Source: Phalacrocorax aristotelis
Lineage: Eukaryota; Chordata; Aves; Suliformes; Phalacrocoracidae
Length of the DNA: 64,000 bases
Assembly (NCBI RefSeq): GCF_949628215.1
Contig: NC_134280.1
Location: 3,792,501 to 3,856,500 of the forward strand
Reading direction: 5' to 3'
A program made the position numbers and the translations under genes. Every line of letters starts with the position of its first letter. Position 1 is the first letter of the stretch. Below the pieces are notes generated by a model. That model had not been told where the DNA came from. It was given only the letters and a program-made list of their open reading frames with translations, and ran no database searches. Shown here one piece after another: positions 1 to 13,062 of this stretch.

Positions 1-474
1 GACAAACAGGTCTTCAGGGGCAGAAACCCCTCACGACTTTGCATGGATGCACAAGTCATATGGGATTCAGCATTCAAAAATACAAGTTATATTGTGATGC
101 TGTAAAAAAGAAGTTGTTTACATGGATAAAAGGTATTACAGCAGGTACCCAAAAAAGAATCACATCCTTTTTCAAGGTACGAGTCTCGTTTGCATCAGTA
201 ACAAACTGATGCTGCTCTCCTACAGAGAAGCACGGAGAAGCAATTGGGGTTATCTCAGTTCCAGGCTGTGTAAAATGGGACAGGGAAGAATATGAGATCG
301 AATTGAATCAGAAAAGAAACTGGAATTTGGCCAAGGCAGGGGGATGACTCCTCTGTTAGCTGGGAAGGTACCACCTAACGTTGGACGGCAGGTGACCTGC
401 CCCTCCGGACCAAAAGTCTGTGTTCCCAGCAGAAGCCCGGCTGCTCTGGTACTAGGGATGCTCTGAAGAGTAGG
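1..474. other. unique sequence, nothing recognised
   Basis: AT-rich single-copy-looking DNA. I see no repeat, splice-flanked open frame or RNA-like structure in it. Confidence 0.4.
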
Positions 475-590
475 TTACATATATATACACACATATATAT
501 GTGCACTGTATACATATATATACACACATACAAACATATATATACCCCCACTGTATATGTATGTGTATATGTACAGTGCATATAGAGACC
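475..590. repeat. TA/CA microsatellite with nested inverted repeats
   Basis: Alternating TATATA and CACA runs fill the interval. TGCACTGTA at 502-510 is matched by its exact reverse complement at 572-580, and CACTGTA at 549-555 also pairs with TACAGTG at 572-578, so two alternative hairpins share one right arm. The purine-pyrimidine alternation favours strand slippage and cruciform formation. Short peptides read through it are low-complexity artefacts. Confidence 0.8.
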
Positions 591-2320
591 AAGCTCTAAT
601 TTAAAGTCAAGAAACTTTGCTTGAATTTGTTACTTGGAAAATAGCCCAAGAGCAGCTTATTGTGATAGACTTTGTGTAAATAATCAGCACCTCCCAAGTT
701 ACTGCCATGATAAAGCGTGATAGCCAGGAAGGGTTACTGCTTCATCACATCACTCAGATGGTTTTATATCTGCATGGCAAAGTAGCAAGTATCCACGGAT
801 CTGAAAGCGCTTGATACATGGGATATTTAGAGCATGTGTTTTTTGTATTTGTGTATATTTATGGTCACTCATTAAAGGATCAGTGACCCTTTGATAGATT
901 AATATAATGTACTTCAGATACAGTAGCACAAGTGAAATGACTTTGACGGTGAAGCCACTTGTTAGTGCTCGCGTTGCTATGCAAGTGGAAGAAGCGATAG
1001 GCCTTCAGTTCTAAAATCTTTCCTGAAAATCAGCCTGGCCGCCAAAGTACACTGCTAGATTGAGTCAGTCTTATCTTTTCAGTAAATAGAGGTTTTTGTC
1101 TTTCACTCAACAAGTTCCTTTTAACAACATCCATTTAAAAACATCAAAGAGAAGATGGAGGTGGTAGGAGATAGCCAGCAATCACTAGCCAGGACCGGAT
1201 TGCATAGACCTTTAAGGGTCAGGTGAGAGTATTGCTCTGTGGAAATACTGATGTGAGCAAAGGGAAGCAGAGAGACATCTCTGCGCGACCTCGCAGCGGG
1301 AGACGAGTGTGCAGTGCCGCAGCAAAGGTTTGCGTTGGCAAAGGTCCACCGTGGGGAAGGCTGTGCTGGTGTGGCGCGGTGTCTTTGTTGTTCTGCAGAT
1401 AATGTGACAGGGGCTCAGCTGGAAACTATGCCATTTTTTCTCGTGGCTGAGGATAAAGTCAGATTTCTAAAAACACCAAAGGCTTTAAAAACATTTTTTG
1501 TTTGCGTTTTCGAAAGAACTGCCTGCAAGACAGAAGTCTCAGATCAGAAGTTGTCTTGTAAAAGTCCTGGGGAGTATTGTTAACCCTCAGTGAGCGTTTG
1601 GTGATGTGTCAATCTTCGAGCGATACCGCTCTTGCTAGGAAATCATAATTTATTGAGGTCAATGGGTTAATGGGCTGGGCTATGTGCTACCAATTGGTAG
1701 ACATAAAATATATTTAGTCCTGTGACATACCTAAAAGGTTTTCAATAGAGGGAGGCTCGCAATAAAACGTGTAATGAGTCGTTCTATTATTTTTCTCCCA
1801 GAGCATTTTTTTCTTTCAAAGATAAAGAAAAAGGAGAGAAAGTTCATGTTTGAAATCAAAAAAAGCTGCGTAGCTGTTATGTTGCAGATGTGCATTTTAT
1901 AGTTTAATATTTTTTGCGTGAAAAAGCAGTTGGGATTCTAAGCAGACATGATGTAGAGCAATTTAAAATTAATAGAGCACTTCAAATTTTTAGGAGCACT
2001 TTAAGTTAGAAGTGATCTTGGTTTTGGGCAGGCTCGGTGTAGCAAGATGTAAAATTATGAGAGTTCCAGATACACGAGAACATATTGGTATAAAGGCAAA
2101 CACTAATATAGCAGATTAGGACAAAGCAAATTATTTAAAAATGCAATAAAACAAAAATTCTAAGAACAAAATTTGTCTCACTATATACTTCCAGTATAGT
2201 TATTTGGCTTCCATTCTTTTATTATTCCATTCTTCCATTCTGTTATTTTACATCTTCCGTACGAGATGGAACGAAGATTCTCACAGAAGAATATTGAGAA
2301 TAGATATTAACGAAAATGCA
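591..2320. other. unique sequence, nothing recognised
   Basis: AT-rich DNA without identifiable repeats. A slightly GC-richer patch lies at about 1285-1400. An 89-codon open frame crosses that patch but has no domain, no splice context and no composition that suggests a protein. Confidence 0.4.
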
Positions 2321-2460
2321 GAAGATCTGCTCTTGCCCGCGTGTCCTCCCGTGGGCGGACCGTCCTTCCCGCGGGGGGAGCAGGTTATTGATCAGCACAG
2401 GGGAGGTATCCGCCAGCCCCCGCCTGCCTTTCCGGGGTGAAAGGGCAGGGTGATGCAGGA
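2321..2460. other. GC-rich patch
   Basis: A short block with CpG-containing words (for example CCCGCGGGG near 2369) inside AT-rich surroundings. It is too short for a CpG island, and I see no TATA box, initiator or first-exon signal next to it. It may be an eroded repeat, but I cannot match it to a family. Confidence 0.35.
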
Positions 2461-5056
2461 GGAGACAAGCTCGTTACTGAGTCTCTCAAAGGCCACAAGG
2501 GCAAGGCTGGGCTAATAAATTCTTTTTTTTAAGTAAGTAAATGCTTGTGCTGCCTCAAGCCCTCCCCATATAGCCTAGCTTTATGTTCTCTGAGTGCTAT
2601 ACAACTGTTCGAGTTTTCTTCCTCATCACAGAGGTTTTTCCTACTGGGCCAAGCTGCACAAAGCTTTTAGTTTGCTTTCTTTGGTTTGTTCGTTTTGGGT
2701 TTTGTTTTTTTTCGTTTGTTTGCTTTGTTTTTATTATTGTGCCATCCTCGGCATCCATACAGTTGGAAGCAAATGGAGGACTGGAAAATATAAACTTTCT
2801 CGGCTTGTCAGAGTATGATGTGATACGCGCAAACAGTCCCTGGAGGACCACGTGCTTATGGCACGTGGGAGAGGGGAAATCTCTGGGCCTGGAAGGTGCC
2901 TGGTGGTGGCCTGGGCAGGGGATGCCAATGGATGCCACAGGAGAATCTCCCTGGGCTGACGGAGGCTCTGACGCCAGACTTAAATGCTTGATCTATAGCA
3001 CATCCATGCAGCATTTGATTAAACCGGGCCTGAACTGCCATTTGAATTAATCCCATTACCAGCTTGTCTGTCCAGATCAGTTATTTCAGTACCAATATCC
3101 ATTACGGTCCTCTGGAAACCGAGGAGCATCAGTCACCTGTCATGCATTTGGGGCTGGCGTCGTAGATCAGATGTAAAAGGCACACAGAGAATCTCCCGGA
3201 CAGGTATGTACAGTCTGTAAGAGAGAAACCACTGACCCTGCTGAACCTGATGGAGGGGTGAAAGGAGTAAGGGTAGTCTGGAGGGTGAGACATAGGAAAT
3301 CTCGGTTCCTTTTCCAAGGGAAACTCTCAAAAGTACCCTCATTTTTGCAAAGTGTGGGTGCTCTGTTAAACAAGGCCTAATTTTTCTGATTTTTGTTTAC
3401 CTAGTACCTAACAGAAAAACATGACCCTCAATTATGGTGCACCGATACGGTACAAGTTATATTGTTATTATCCATAGCTATAAGGATAAAATCTTTAATG
3501 GGTTTGAAGCACCCTCACCAGCTGGAGCACAGAATAAATATTTGGGTACATAGATGTTAGGCACATTAAACTTTTTATTGCATCGGAAAGATGAAGTCGT
3601 TCTGACTACTGCGTCCCAAATAAGTTCATTGCTGTGGTATTCCTGTGCATGACTTAGTAAGTGACCAAATGTTCTTGTCACTCTCAAAAAATGAAGCATA
3701 ATGTATTACGTGTTTCTTTAATGCCTGGTTCATTATACTTTTGTATTGATTTCCATTGTTTGCTGTTTTAGCATATACTTTTAATATTTTTAGATGAGGT
3801 GTTTTGTGACACTGCATAGATGTTCTTATCCCACTGGACAAGGTTTGTTGCAAATATGTTAATGAAACAGTGGTCCCTCCCTCCAAGCCCTGTCTTCTCT
3901 ACTTTTACTGCAGCTACACAGATCATTGTGCAGTAGTTTTTCAGTGTCTGTCTGGACATAGAGTCACTCATGTCTGCCTCACGGAAAAAAATCCTGTGTA
4001 CTTTAGTAGTGGTACAGCCAACAATTTTTTATACAAATAGCATAAAACTTATTAAAATTTAATAGAGAATATGGTAGGTCTTTCTTTTTTTAAGCTATCC
4101 CATGTATTTCTGTATATGTGGTATGATTTTATGAATTAAACTCCAGTGGATAATTTGAAAATTTCTGTATGAAATTGCAAATAATTTTTCCCAAAGGAAT
4201 TTGTTTGGTACATGCATTATAAATATATAATTTCACAACTGCACACTTTATTTTTCTTATTTATATTAAAAATGACAAAAAGATTCTCAAAGCAAATGCA
4301 CTTTGTATAATAGCTGAAACAATGAAAGACTCCGGGGGTCCCCTGCCTCCTCTGAACTGGGAAGTATCTTGTTTATCAAACTTTACACAAAAAATGTGTT
4401 CCCCATCACATGCCTTGAAATGCCTGACTATTCCCCATTTCCCACACTCCAAACTGAAACGGTAAAACTTCTGCGGATAACCCTAAAACAAGATCAGCCT
4501 TCAGATGTCCTGTACGCATTGATCTCTCTTTTCGTGCCAGCGCCTAACTGGGATAGAGGGAGATCTGAAGGGGTGTAAAAAATAAGTAATTATTGCCTAT
4601 GTCCCTTGCCTTCTGACATCAATTTCCTTATATAAAGGCAAGTCATTTAATAGCGGTGGTTTATAGCACTAAAGTACTTCTAAAAGAACGGGAGAAAATA
4701 ATCAAACAGCGAGGGCTGTCTTCTTCAGTTTGCATGATAACGCTCTGCTCCGGCCCTGGGACTGGACCAAGGTAAACTGAAATAAGGATTAACTGACAAT
4801 AGCAAAGGCTAATTTACAGAAACCACATGAGGAGTTCCTGAGCACAGCCCAGATAACAAAAATATTATCAACGTTGTTTACAGTGAAGTCAGTCAGTTTA
4901 TTAGTTGGAGTGCTTCATTATGGATAAAAGATGCCAATGATAGTCTCCTAGTCAAAATAAACAGGCATAAAGTGTTCCACATATACAGTTTGGAGAGAAG
5001 AGTTACTTTGCTATTTATTTAATAATTGACCATAAATGGAGTCAAAGTGCAAAGGG
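2461..5056. other. unique sequence with a T/G-rich stretch
   Basis: Mostly unremarkable. From about 2672 to 2745 the plus strand is a TTTG/TTTC-rich low-complexity run, which accounts for the overlapping open frames on both strands there. Nothing else is recognised. Confidence 0.4.
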
Positions 5057-5072
5057 AAAAAAAAAAAAAAAA
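5057..5072. repeat. poly-A tract (16 A)
   Basis: An uninterrupted run of 16 A followed by a second short A run. No retroposed body is seen upstream, so this is more likely a simple homopolymer than the tail of a processed transcript. Confidence 0.8.
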
Positions 5073-5084
5073 CTAAAAAAAGCA

Positions 5085-5330
5085 GCACACTAAGGGCTTT
5101 TTGAAAGATTGATAAATAATGTGGAATCTCAATTAGGCTTTAGAAGGAATGCAGATATTAAAAATTTGGTCAAGAATCTAATTAGCTGGAGGTAATTAAA
5201 CAGTCTCACACGGGGTCATTAATCTTTTCCACAGACCTTTGATGTTTTGCACACTGTCTTCTAGTCATTAATAAAATTCATAACACTCCTCTTTGTGGTG
5301 TTTTATCATCGTGTTTTTCTCTGTAAGAGC
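5085..5330. promoter_or_regulatory. candidate conserved non-coding block, homeodomain-site rich
   Basis: What is seen: CTAATTAG at 5178-5185, TAATTA at 5193-5198, and further ATTA/TAAT cores in CATTAATC and CATTAATAA. The block is AT-rich but not simple-repeat-like, and no transposon signature interrupts it. Vertebrate developmental enhancers often look like this. Conservation cannot be tested from one sequence, so the regulatory reading is an inference. Confidence 0.2.
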
Positions 5331-8300
5331 ATAGAGCAAGTGTCATTGTATCACAAGGGCCTTACTTTAGTTAATTTCTTTTTTTCTGCTTGTTAGACTT
5401 AACTCTTTCTTGAACAAAATGATACCAATTTAAGCTAGAAGTTTTAAGACAGGTTCTAAATCCCTGATATCCCCGGTAGCTTTCAAAATCCATGTATTAA
5501 GAAATAAACCAAATGTTCCCGACACATCTGGTGAAGTAAAAAAGTTTTTTTCAAATCTAGTTCATCTGTCCAGGGCTTAATTTTGCAACCAGGTTCATAT
5601 ATTAGTCATACCCTTTCCAGAAAAAGTAGAGGATTTTATTTTGCTTTCTTTCTTCACTTTAGGTTTCTCTCGACGGCAAGTCCCTTGGAGGCATAACCTG
5701 TAGTGCGTGGTTAATTTTAGTGGCGTAACCAGGGAGCTCTTGAGGACAGGGCTGTGATAGAAGTGAGGAATAATTATGAAAAAGAACCAAGTAAAATGGA
5801 AATTTGTTGAACGTGACTGATTTTATGTACAGTCTCAAAAAGGAAGCGGTACAGTACTTCAATAATGCATTATCCTGACATATTTCAAAGACAGGCTGTG
5901 TTCAAGAACAGCTGAATTTAAAAGGCAGGAAAGCTACAAAGGATGCCTTTGGAAGATATAAAGATATGATTTCTATTACAAATATTAATATACATATACA
6001 GTGTGTGTTGTATATTTATGGATGTTTGTATTGCAAGACCCACATTTATGAGCTGTTATGTAGAGTTGTATGAGTAAGTGTAAATAGAAAGAGATATAAA
6101 TGCTTTGTTAATGAAATGTTTGTATCTATACAATGACATTTTACATTTTAGAAGAATACATTTCTGAAACAGACAAATCCATTGTTTCATAAAAGTACTT
6201 GTAGATTTTTTATTTCGGTCTGAACAGTTTCAGGCATTTGCTCCCCTGTAGCAAGAACGTGTTGAGTCATTACAGGCGGTAGAAACTGAGCTAATACTTT
6301 GCAAGCCTTCCGGTAGGAGAGCCCCATGGAAAGCTGTGAGAAGCATAAAAATATGCGCCTTCCCGTTCTTCACAGCAAGCGAAGACATGTAAAATGGTCT
6401 TTAAATACTGTGATAAAGGGCAACAATTGAAAATGTTGATAGGGATCAGTTTTTGTGTTTTTATGACTGATTTGCACAGCTGAAATACAGCAGCTTTGTG
6501 CCTAAAAAGCTGGATGATCTTATCTTCTATTTCACAAAGAAATCACGCGTCCATTTCAGGAGTAAGAGGAATTAATGAGAGACAGGAATGAAAATATCTA
6601 AGAGTGTATAGTTATCCAGAGTAATCATATTCTGAACTTGTAGACTGTTGTTCTTTTCTTCTTGTATGTTCTGCCCTTGCATATTTGTCTAATAAGTCTC
6701 TGTCACTACTTGAAGTTGCTACTTTTTACAGCATCTTCTATTAAGTTCATATCCAAAATGCAGCATAAGGCCGTAGAGACCAGGAAAGAAAAAAAATAAA
6801 AATAGAATGCATAGCTACAAGGCTCTGAGTAAAAAATACCGTTTCTTTCTCAATTGAATTTTAAATACAAAATGTTGTGTGTCATTTTCTCAGAGGAAGG
6901 AAGCGATAGCAATCATTTTATTTCTATATTACTGGGCAAAGATGTTTTCCTCTAAAAATATCAAACCAACTGCATAATATTTTGCAGAGTGATCTACTTG
7001 AAAGTGAGTGGGAGATGGACAGCAAGGATTATTCTCTTTCGTGTTTACTTGTAATTTATAAACAAGTTCTGACAGTCCTTTTTTCTTCCAAAAAAATAAG
7101 GAAGGGAATTTTTATACTTTTCATTCAGATTGAAAAATTGTTTCTTATCTACTTAAGACTATTATTATCGCTGGAAAATTGATAAGTGATACTTTCACAA
7201 GATGAAATGGTGAAAACTAAGCAGCTGCAAAGAGAAAGTCCTGCTAAAACTGCTCTTTTCTTCTTCTTTTCCCCCTTAATGCTCATGCATTTTCAGGACT
7301 CATTAACTTTTCAGTAAGGACTTCATCTTTAGTGATTTGACCTGGATTGCTTTTACAATATGAACCACCCAATAACCTCAGGAGTTCCACCAGGAAAACA
7401 AAGGACAGATGGTAACATCCCTGTTACTGCCAAAGTAAACAAAGAATAAAAAAAACCAGGAAAAAACCAAACAAAACTGAGCAGACTTCTAAGGCTGGGT
7501 TCTGTTTGTTAACATCAGAAATAAACTGAGGCAGCCTAAATCTTCTTTTAAAAAGGGTAACTTTTAATGATAAATTTTAAGCAAATTGCAGATGCCACCT
7601 TGTGACCTTTTTTCAAAGTGATGGTAACGAGATCCATAGGTGATTTAGACTCCTTAATAATAATGAGATTGATACAAGGAATGCTCACATTGGCAACAAT
7701 TTGATAATTGTCTGAGCAGGAAGAACTAGCCCTCCCTGGTGGTTTGAAAACATAGCTGAGATTTGAAAAGCAGTACAGAGCTCTTATTTAATCTGAGCAA
7801 TTCTATAATGATGTGAAAAGGTAAGTGTTTTTGATTTAGTGATGTCTATATTTCAAGAGACAAGATGTTGATGATAAAGAAAAAAAAAAGGCAAAAGATG
7901 AATGGCTGGTTTCTGGAGACATCTTTTGGCTTAATATCTAACACCATGTATGTCTGCGTGCATTTCTCTTAGTTTTCCCACTAGTAAAATAGAATACTAA
8001 TTAGATTTTGATTACAGTCAGTTTTTTAAAGTCTGGAAGGCACACTCACATTTTGCTCTTAAAAACTGATGTGATCGCTGGACTCAGTCCTTTGATTCTG
8101 ATGTGCTACCAGGGCTGATCAGCTGGAAAGAAAGCGTGTGCACGTTACTTACGTATGTGGTACATTTTTTTTCTCTGTGGTCAGAATTACCTGGAAGCTT
8201 CCTGGTGATGAAAAACTAATCCAATGAAATACTTCTTTGGATCTTTTCAGCTAAACTGATACCTTTTGGCATGTTTATGGCTTAAAGGTTAAGAGGCGAA

Positions 8301-9009
8301 GCTAAAACTCTCTGCTATAGGTACCAGGTTTTGTACCTATTTTTATAGGTTTTGTGTTAAAAGTCGCTGGGGTTTACATAGGTAAAGATCTATAAAGATC
8401 AGTGTTCAAACACGACATACAACCTAGAATTGCCCAGGGTGAACCTGAATACTAGTTTCAGTGACTCTGAATTCAGTACGTAAGTGAAGAGGCTGCAGGT
8501 GACCCTCTCCAGTCACCCTGGGTCTCCCCATTGCAGACTGCCTTCCTGGGGAACCAGTAGAGATAGGGAGCCCTGGATGAGTCCTCACCACTCTCTTGAC
8601 CAGAAAATGTCATTGAATTTCATGGTGGAGAATAAGAAACACCTTTATGCTTATTTAGGTACAGCAGTTTTGGTTTTAGTTGTTAGGATATAGTATATGG
8701 GTAAAACAACTAATACGACCTAGGGTACCAATATATTGCGTTCATAATGCCTGCCCACTGGCAAAAAGTATAAAGCTCCTGAGTATAAGTGCAATTTTTT
8801 AATACTTAAAATCCATTTTAGATACTTTTTTTCACCCCAAAACTAGTTTAAAGTTGAAGCACAGTATTTCCAAGAGAACTGTTCTTGAATTTACATTTAT
8901 CAGTGTGAAATTTATCAGTTTAGAAAGCAGTCCAAAATGCTGAGAGTATTTATTTCTTTTATATGCATGGAGTGTATTAGATATCCTTTAAGTTTAGGGA
9001 GAAACGTTG
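5331..9009. other. unique sequence, nothing strong
   Basis: AT-rich DNA. The only local structure noted is a perfect 8-bp hairpin with an 8-base loop at 8317-8340 (ATAGGTAC / GTACCTAT). A good splice-donor match (AAAAG|GTAAGTG) occurs near 7819, but no acceptor is found that would define an exon. Confidence 0.35.
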
Positions 9010-9025
9010 AAAAAAAAAAAAAAAA
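9010..9025. repeat. poly-A tract (16 A)
   Basis: Uninterrupted A run. A second run of 15 A starts 95 bp further on. No gene-derived sequence precedes either run. Confidence 0.8.
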
Positions 9026-9119
9026 GGAGAAGCTTTTCATGTAGATGCAATATTTTTATAGACATGTGATTATTTGTGTGTTGATAGCATTAAGCTGTTA
9101 GAAACTGCACTCTGGCTGG

Positions 9120-9134
9120 AAAAAAAAAAAAAAA
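9120..9134. repeat. poly-A tract (15 A)
   Basis: Second of two nearby A runs. The bases between the two runs do not resemble a known SINE or LINE. Confidence 0.8.
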
Positions 9135-12100
9135 GAAATAATTATCCAATGAATGAAAGAGACTGAAGACAACGATCTTTGTGCAATACTGAATTTTAAA
9201 GAAATGCATTGGCTATTTTAGATCTGAACCAGATCCCGTACTTAAAAAAGAAAGCAGTTACTCAATAATGGGAGTTAAAAACGTTCAGTGAAAAGTTTCT
9301 CTGTGAACTCTATAAATATCCATTAGGATGTCCATTAGATTGAATCAAATATTTCCTTTCACTCATTTTAACCTTCCCCAGACCGAGTTCTGTGAATTTT
9401 TATGTATTCCTGCATAGAAGCTTCGGTCTGAAAAATGAGAAGACAAAGGTGTAAATCTTCTGAGGTTCAATGCCACCTCGCAGCTTCCCAGTTAACCGTA
9501 AGGTCATCCCGCAAACAGCTGGGCAGAAAGGAAACGCGCGGCTCTGGAGCCATTATATCATTTCCTCTTCTGTTTCCTCTCAGCTACCTCTGCCAGAAAG
9601 TGGCTAATAATGGGCTATTTGCATAGGGCAATAGGAGAAGGCAGGCTAAAGATATGTTTTAATGCTGAATTTCCTTTGTAAATGTAGTTATAAAAACTGG
9701 ACTAAAGAGGGCAGGAGATACTCTATTTAAAAAATAAATGCAGGCAACTGGATAGTAAAACTCTATGGGGAAACAATAATATATATTTCAGTATATAATA
9801 AAGTGATTTATTTTCAATAAAATCTGTAAAACTGCTTTAGTTACTTTGACACCTTGATTAACTGGAGTTTCAAAGATATTTGTGTGTGTGAACCTTCTTC
9901 ATACCAACAGTTCCAAATACTTTATTGCATCTGCTATTGAATATGTATGTTTTAAAAGCATTTGCTACACTGTAGTTTTACTGGATGTCAGGGACAAAAT
10001 AGATTAATATTAGACCTCAGCCAGAAAGCATTTCTGTGGCAGCACATGAAATGTAGCACTCTTCACTGCTGACGGTCTCCCTGACTTATTCCTTGGGATG
10101 CTTTATACAGAGCTATGGGCTACGGGATAGATTTATTTCCTCTAAAATCACTGATTACCATTATAAAATCCACCCCTAAAAAGTTTGCAGCCGTTGAGCA
10201 AATTTCAGTTCTGGCTGTACTGGGAATAAAAGGCTGAGCAAAGCCAGGATGCATCGTATATATATGTACAGTTAGAGCAGCGTTTCTATGGGCTGCGTAT
10301 CAGAGAGTGCAAAGCTTCACTTCTCGTCTCCTGCACCGCACGAAGCAGTGCAGCGTTGCTAAAGTGGTTATGCTGCACCCCGCAAAGGTCCCAGAGCTTT
10401 TGCTGAAGCCCCTCTTGGGGCTTTTGGGGATTTCAGTGCGTGTTACCTCACACCTGAAGGACGTACGGTGACTAGCAGCAAATATTTTCTCTTACGCGCA
10501 AGAGCAGGGGGGAAAATTTACATCAGGAGGAAATCCTAGCATTGAGAAAGACTTTTTTTTTGCCTTTCCTAAACACATGCCGTCTCTGCGAGAGCCTGTA
10601 GCTTAGCAAGGGTGGAGGAGGTTGTGGGAAATGACGGCGTCTTTCTCCTGCCTTCCCCCTGCCCGGGGCGCGGGGTAGCCTGGGTGCAGACCTTATGTCA
10701 CGCAGGGGCACCACTGGGCTCTCGCTAGTTGCAAGTGGCACATTGCAGGGACATGGGAGACACGGGAATCACCCTGCCAGGTTGGTTTTCTTCTGCCTTT
10801 TTGCTGCCCTTCCCTCTATACCAGCACAAGGGTATATGGGGCATCTACCTCCCAGGGATTACCGCAGACTCCAACTAGTCATTAAACAGCTAGTTAGTAT
10901 GGAAAGGACGGCTGCAGCCAGGCTGGGGTGCACTCAGCTATGGCAAGGCCCCACCAGATGCTGGGGGTCCTGATTCCTGTGTTTAAATAATATGGGATCT
11001 TTCCAGCAATTTTCTGGTGCTGGGTGTGAACAGGTCACACACCAGCGTGAATGTGACTTCTGCTACTAACTACAGTCCTATTTTGACTTATTTTTTCCAA
11101 CTCTGTGTATACACACTGCCTATATCTTAGTGAAAAAGAAAAAGCATAAGTTGGATTTATTTTTTTAAAAAATATTTATTTTCTATTTTTATATATGCAA
11201 TTAATGAATATTAAAAATACTGACAAAACACACAAATATGAATTTATCGTAAAACTTGGGCTTTAAAAACTGGAAGAATGAAAGGGAATTTATTTTAAAA
11301 TCATCCAAGCCCCAACACCTTCAAAAATGTTGAAAATTTGCTGTCTTGTGTGTATTAACAACCTCTGTGTTTTGTTTCTGCTTGAATATACCAGAAGTTT
11401 GTTGCCATTGTTGGTTAAGTGCTTCCAGTGCATTCATCTCAGAGAGTATTAACAAGGAATAAACAAGACCTCGCTGAAGTTTGAGAGTAACATTCCAGAA
11501 ACATCAGTATTTATGTGATAACTCTTCAGAGTTAATTTTAGATAAAGACCCTCTTTTCGTGATATCAGAAGCACAGAAAATCAGAACCACAGGTTTCCTT
11601 CAAAGCCCCCGTTTAACAGTACATGATTATATTTTTCTGAAGGTTTTTAGGTTGTTTTAGCACTGATTTGTGTCAGTCCAGTGAATGAACTGAGCAGTAA
11701 AAGGCACGTTCTTTGAATATGGAAAGATTAGAAACTTCTCTGTGGAAGAAAGTCCAAGAGTAAACAAAGGTTGCACGATTCCCTTGGGAAAGCGCTCGAG
11801 TTACATGTCATGCGTTAAATGTTCTTATAAACCTCATGATGTTGGTCCTGTTTTGAATTTCATATGCTCCGCGACACTCTCGCTAATGTATCGCTACACA
11901 GAGCTGAGAGGAGAAAGACACCAAAACTGTACAGACAACTACGCATAAAAAGAGCATTAATAAATTCCAGGACTTTTTTCCAAGGTTGATGATAATTTTC
12001 TCTACCGAATTAAGGCTTTTTTTTTTTAAGATGTCAGAATGCTAAAATGAAAAGTATTCAAAATTATTCCAGTTTCAGATGTAAATTATGCTGCCAGAAC

Positions 12101-13035
12101 GATGGGTGATGTGTGTAATGGAAGAATTAGGTCTCAGACGAAAGCAGATTCCGATAAATCATAAAATATGTAAGGAGTCTGTGGCCAATCCTGGATTTGC
12201 TAAAATGAATATAAATGTGATGAGCATCTGATGGCATGATAACTTCTGCCCTTTCGAAGCTGTGAATTTCCATGCTCAGACAATTCACAGCAGCATGGAG
12301 ACGCACATGCTTCGGGCTAAATACCAGTCGGAGGCGAACACCGCCTTCACTTCTGAAGGCTTTTTACTACTTACACTCTATTTTGTGCCAATGCATCGGA
12401 CTGGAGATCATGGAGATCTTCTCGCTTCTCAACACCCATCCTCAGTTGCAGGCTGCTCCTCACTTTGCAGCAGCACGGCCAAGCCAGCCGGGCTGTGTGG
12501 GTTTGCACGCTCGGGCCCAGGCGCAGGTTGTCCCAGGAGGTGAGAAGAGCAGTCCAGGATCAGTGCATGGTTTAATTTTTGTCTTTTCAGGCAATATGAG
12601 CCCAGTGTTATTTCTTTAATTTGACAATGGCTGCAAAAACTTCTTTTGCCATCCAGATGTGCTCTTTTATACAAGGTGGCTTGTATTTTTTGCGTATCCA
12701 ACAAACCTGCACATCTCCATAGTGTTTCTGTTTGTCTAAAGCCCGCTATTGCACCTGGGCCTGGGTGCTCACACATCCTCCATCTGCTGTAGGATGGAAA
12801 GCACACTCTGTCCCTGAGATATGCTAAAAACCTTAATAACTTTTCCAGGTTCTTGGGCTATGACCAGAATCGGGAAATCACTGGCCACACTTGATCTGAC
12901 ACCACCTGAATGATATACAGAAGGCATTTGCTCTGGGGAAACAGTAACCAGGAAGTTTTTGTAACTTTTATGGGGAAATATAGTAAAGCTCAAGCTTCTT
13001 TTAGCAGTCGTTGAATAAATTCTTTTTGTCTGTGT
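9135..13035. other. unique sequence with GC-richer patches
   Basis: No genes or identifiable transposons. GC-richer patches lie near 10320-10700 (containing GGGGCGCGGGG) and 12440-12545. Open frames of up to 125 codons overlap the second patch on both strands, none with a domain. A T run of 11 occurs near 12020. Confidence 0.35.
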
Positions 13036-13062
13036 TTATATATATGCCATATATATACACAC
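13036..13062. repeat. short palindromic TA microsatellite
   Basis: TA dinucleotides arranged as ATATATATG-GC-ATATATATA with a short CACA tail. It can form a small hairpin. Confidence 0.7.

Noticed and set aside
2321..2460. GC-rich patch as a CpG-island promoter
   Set aside because: Too short and isolated, with no first-exon or initiator signals.
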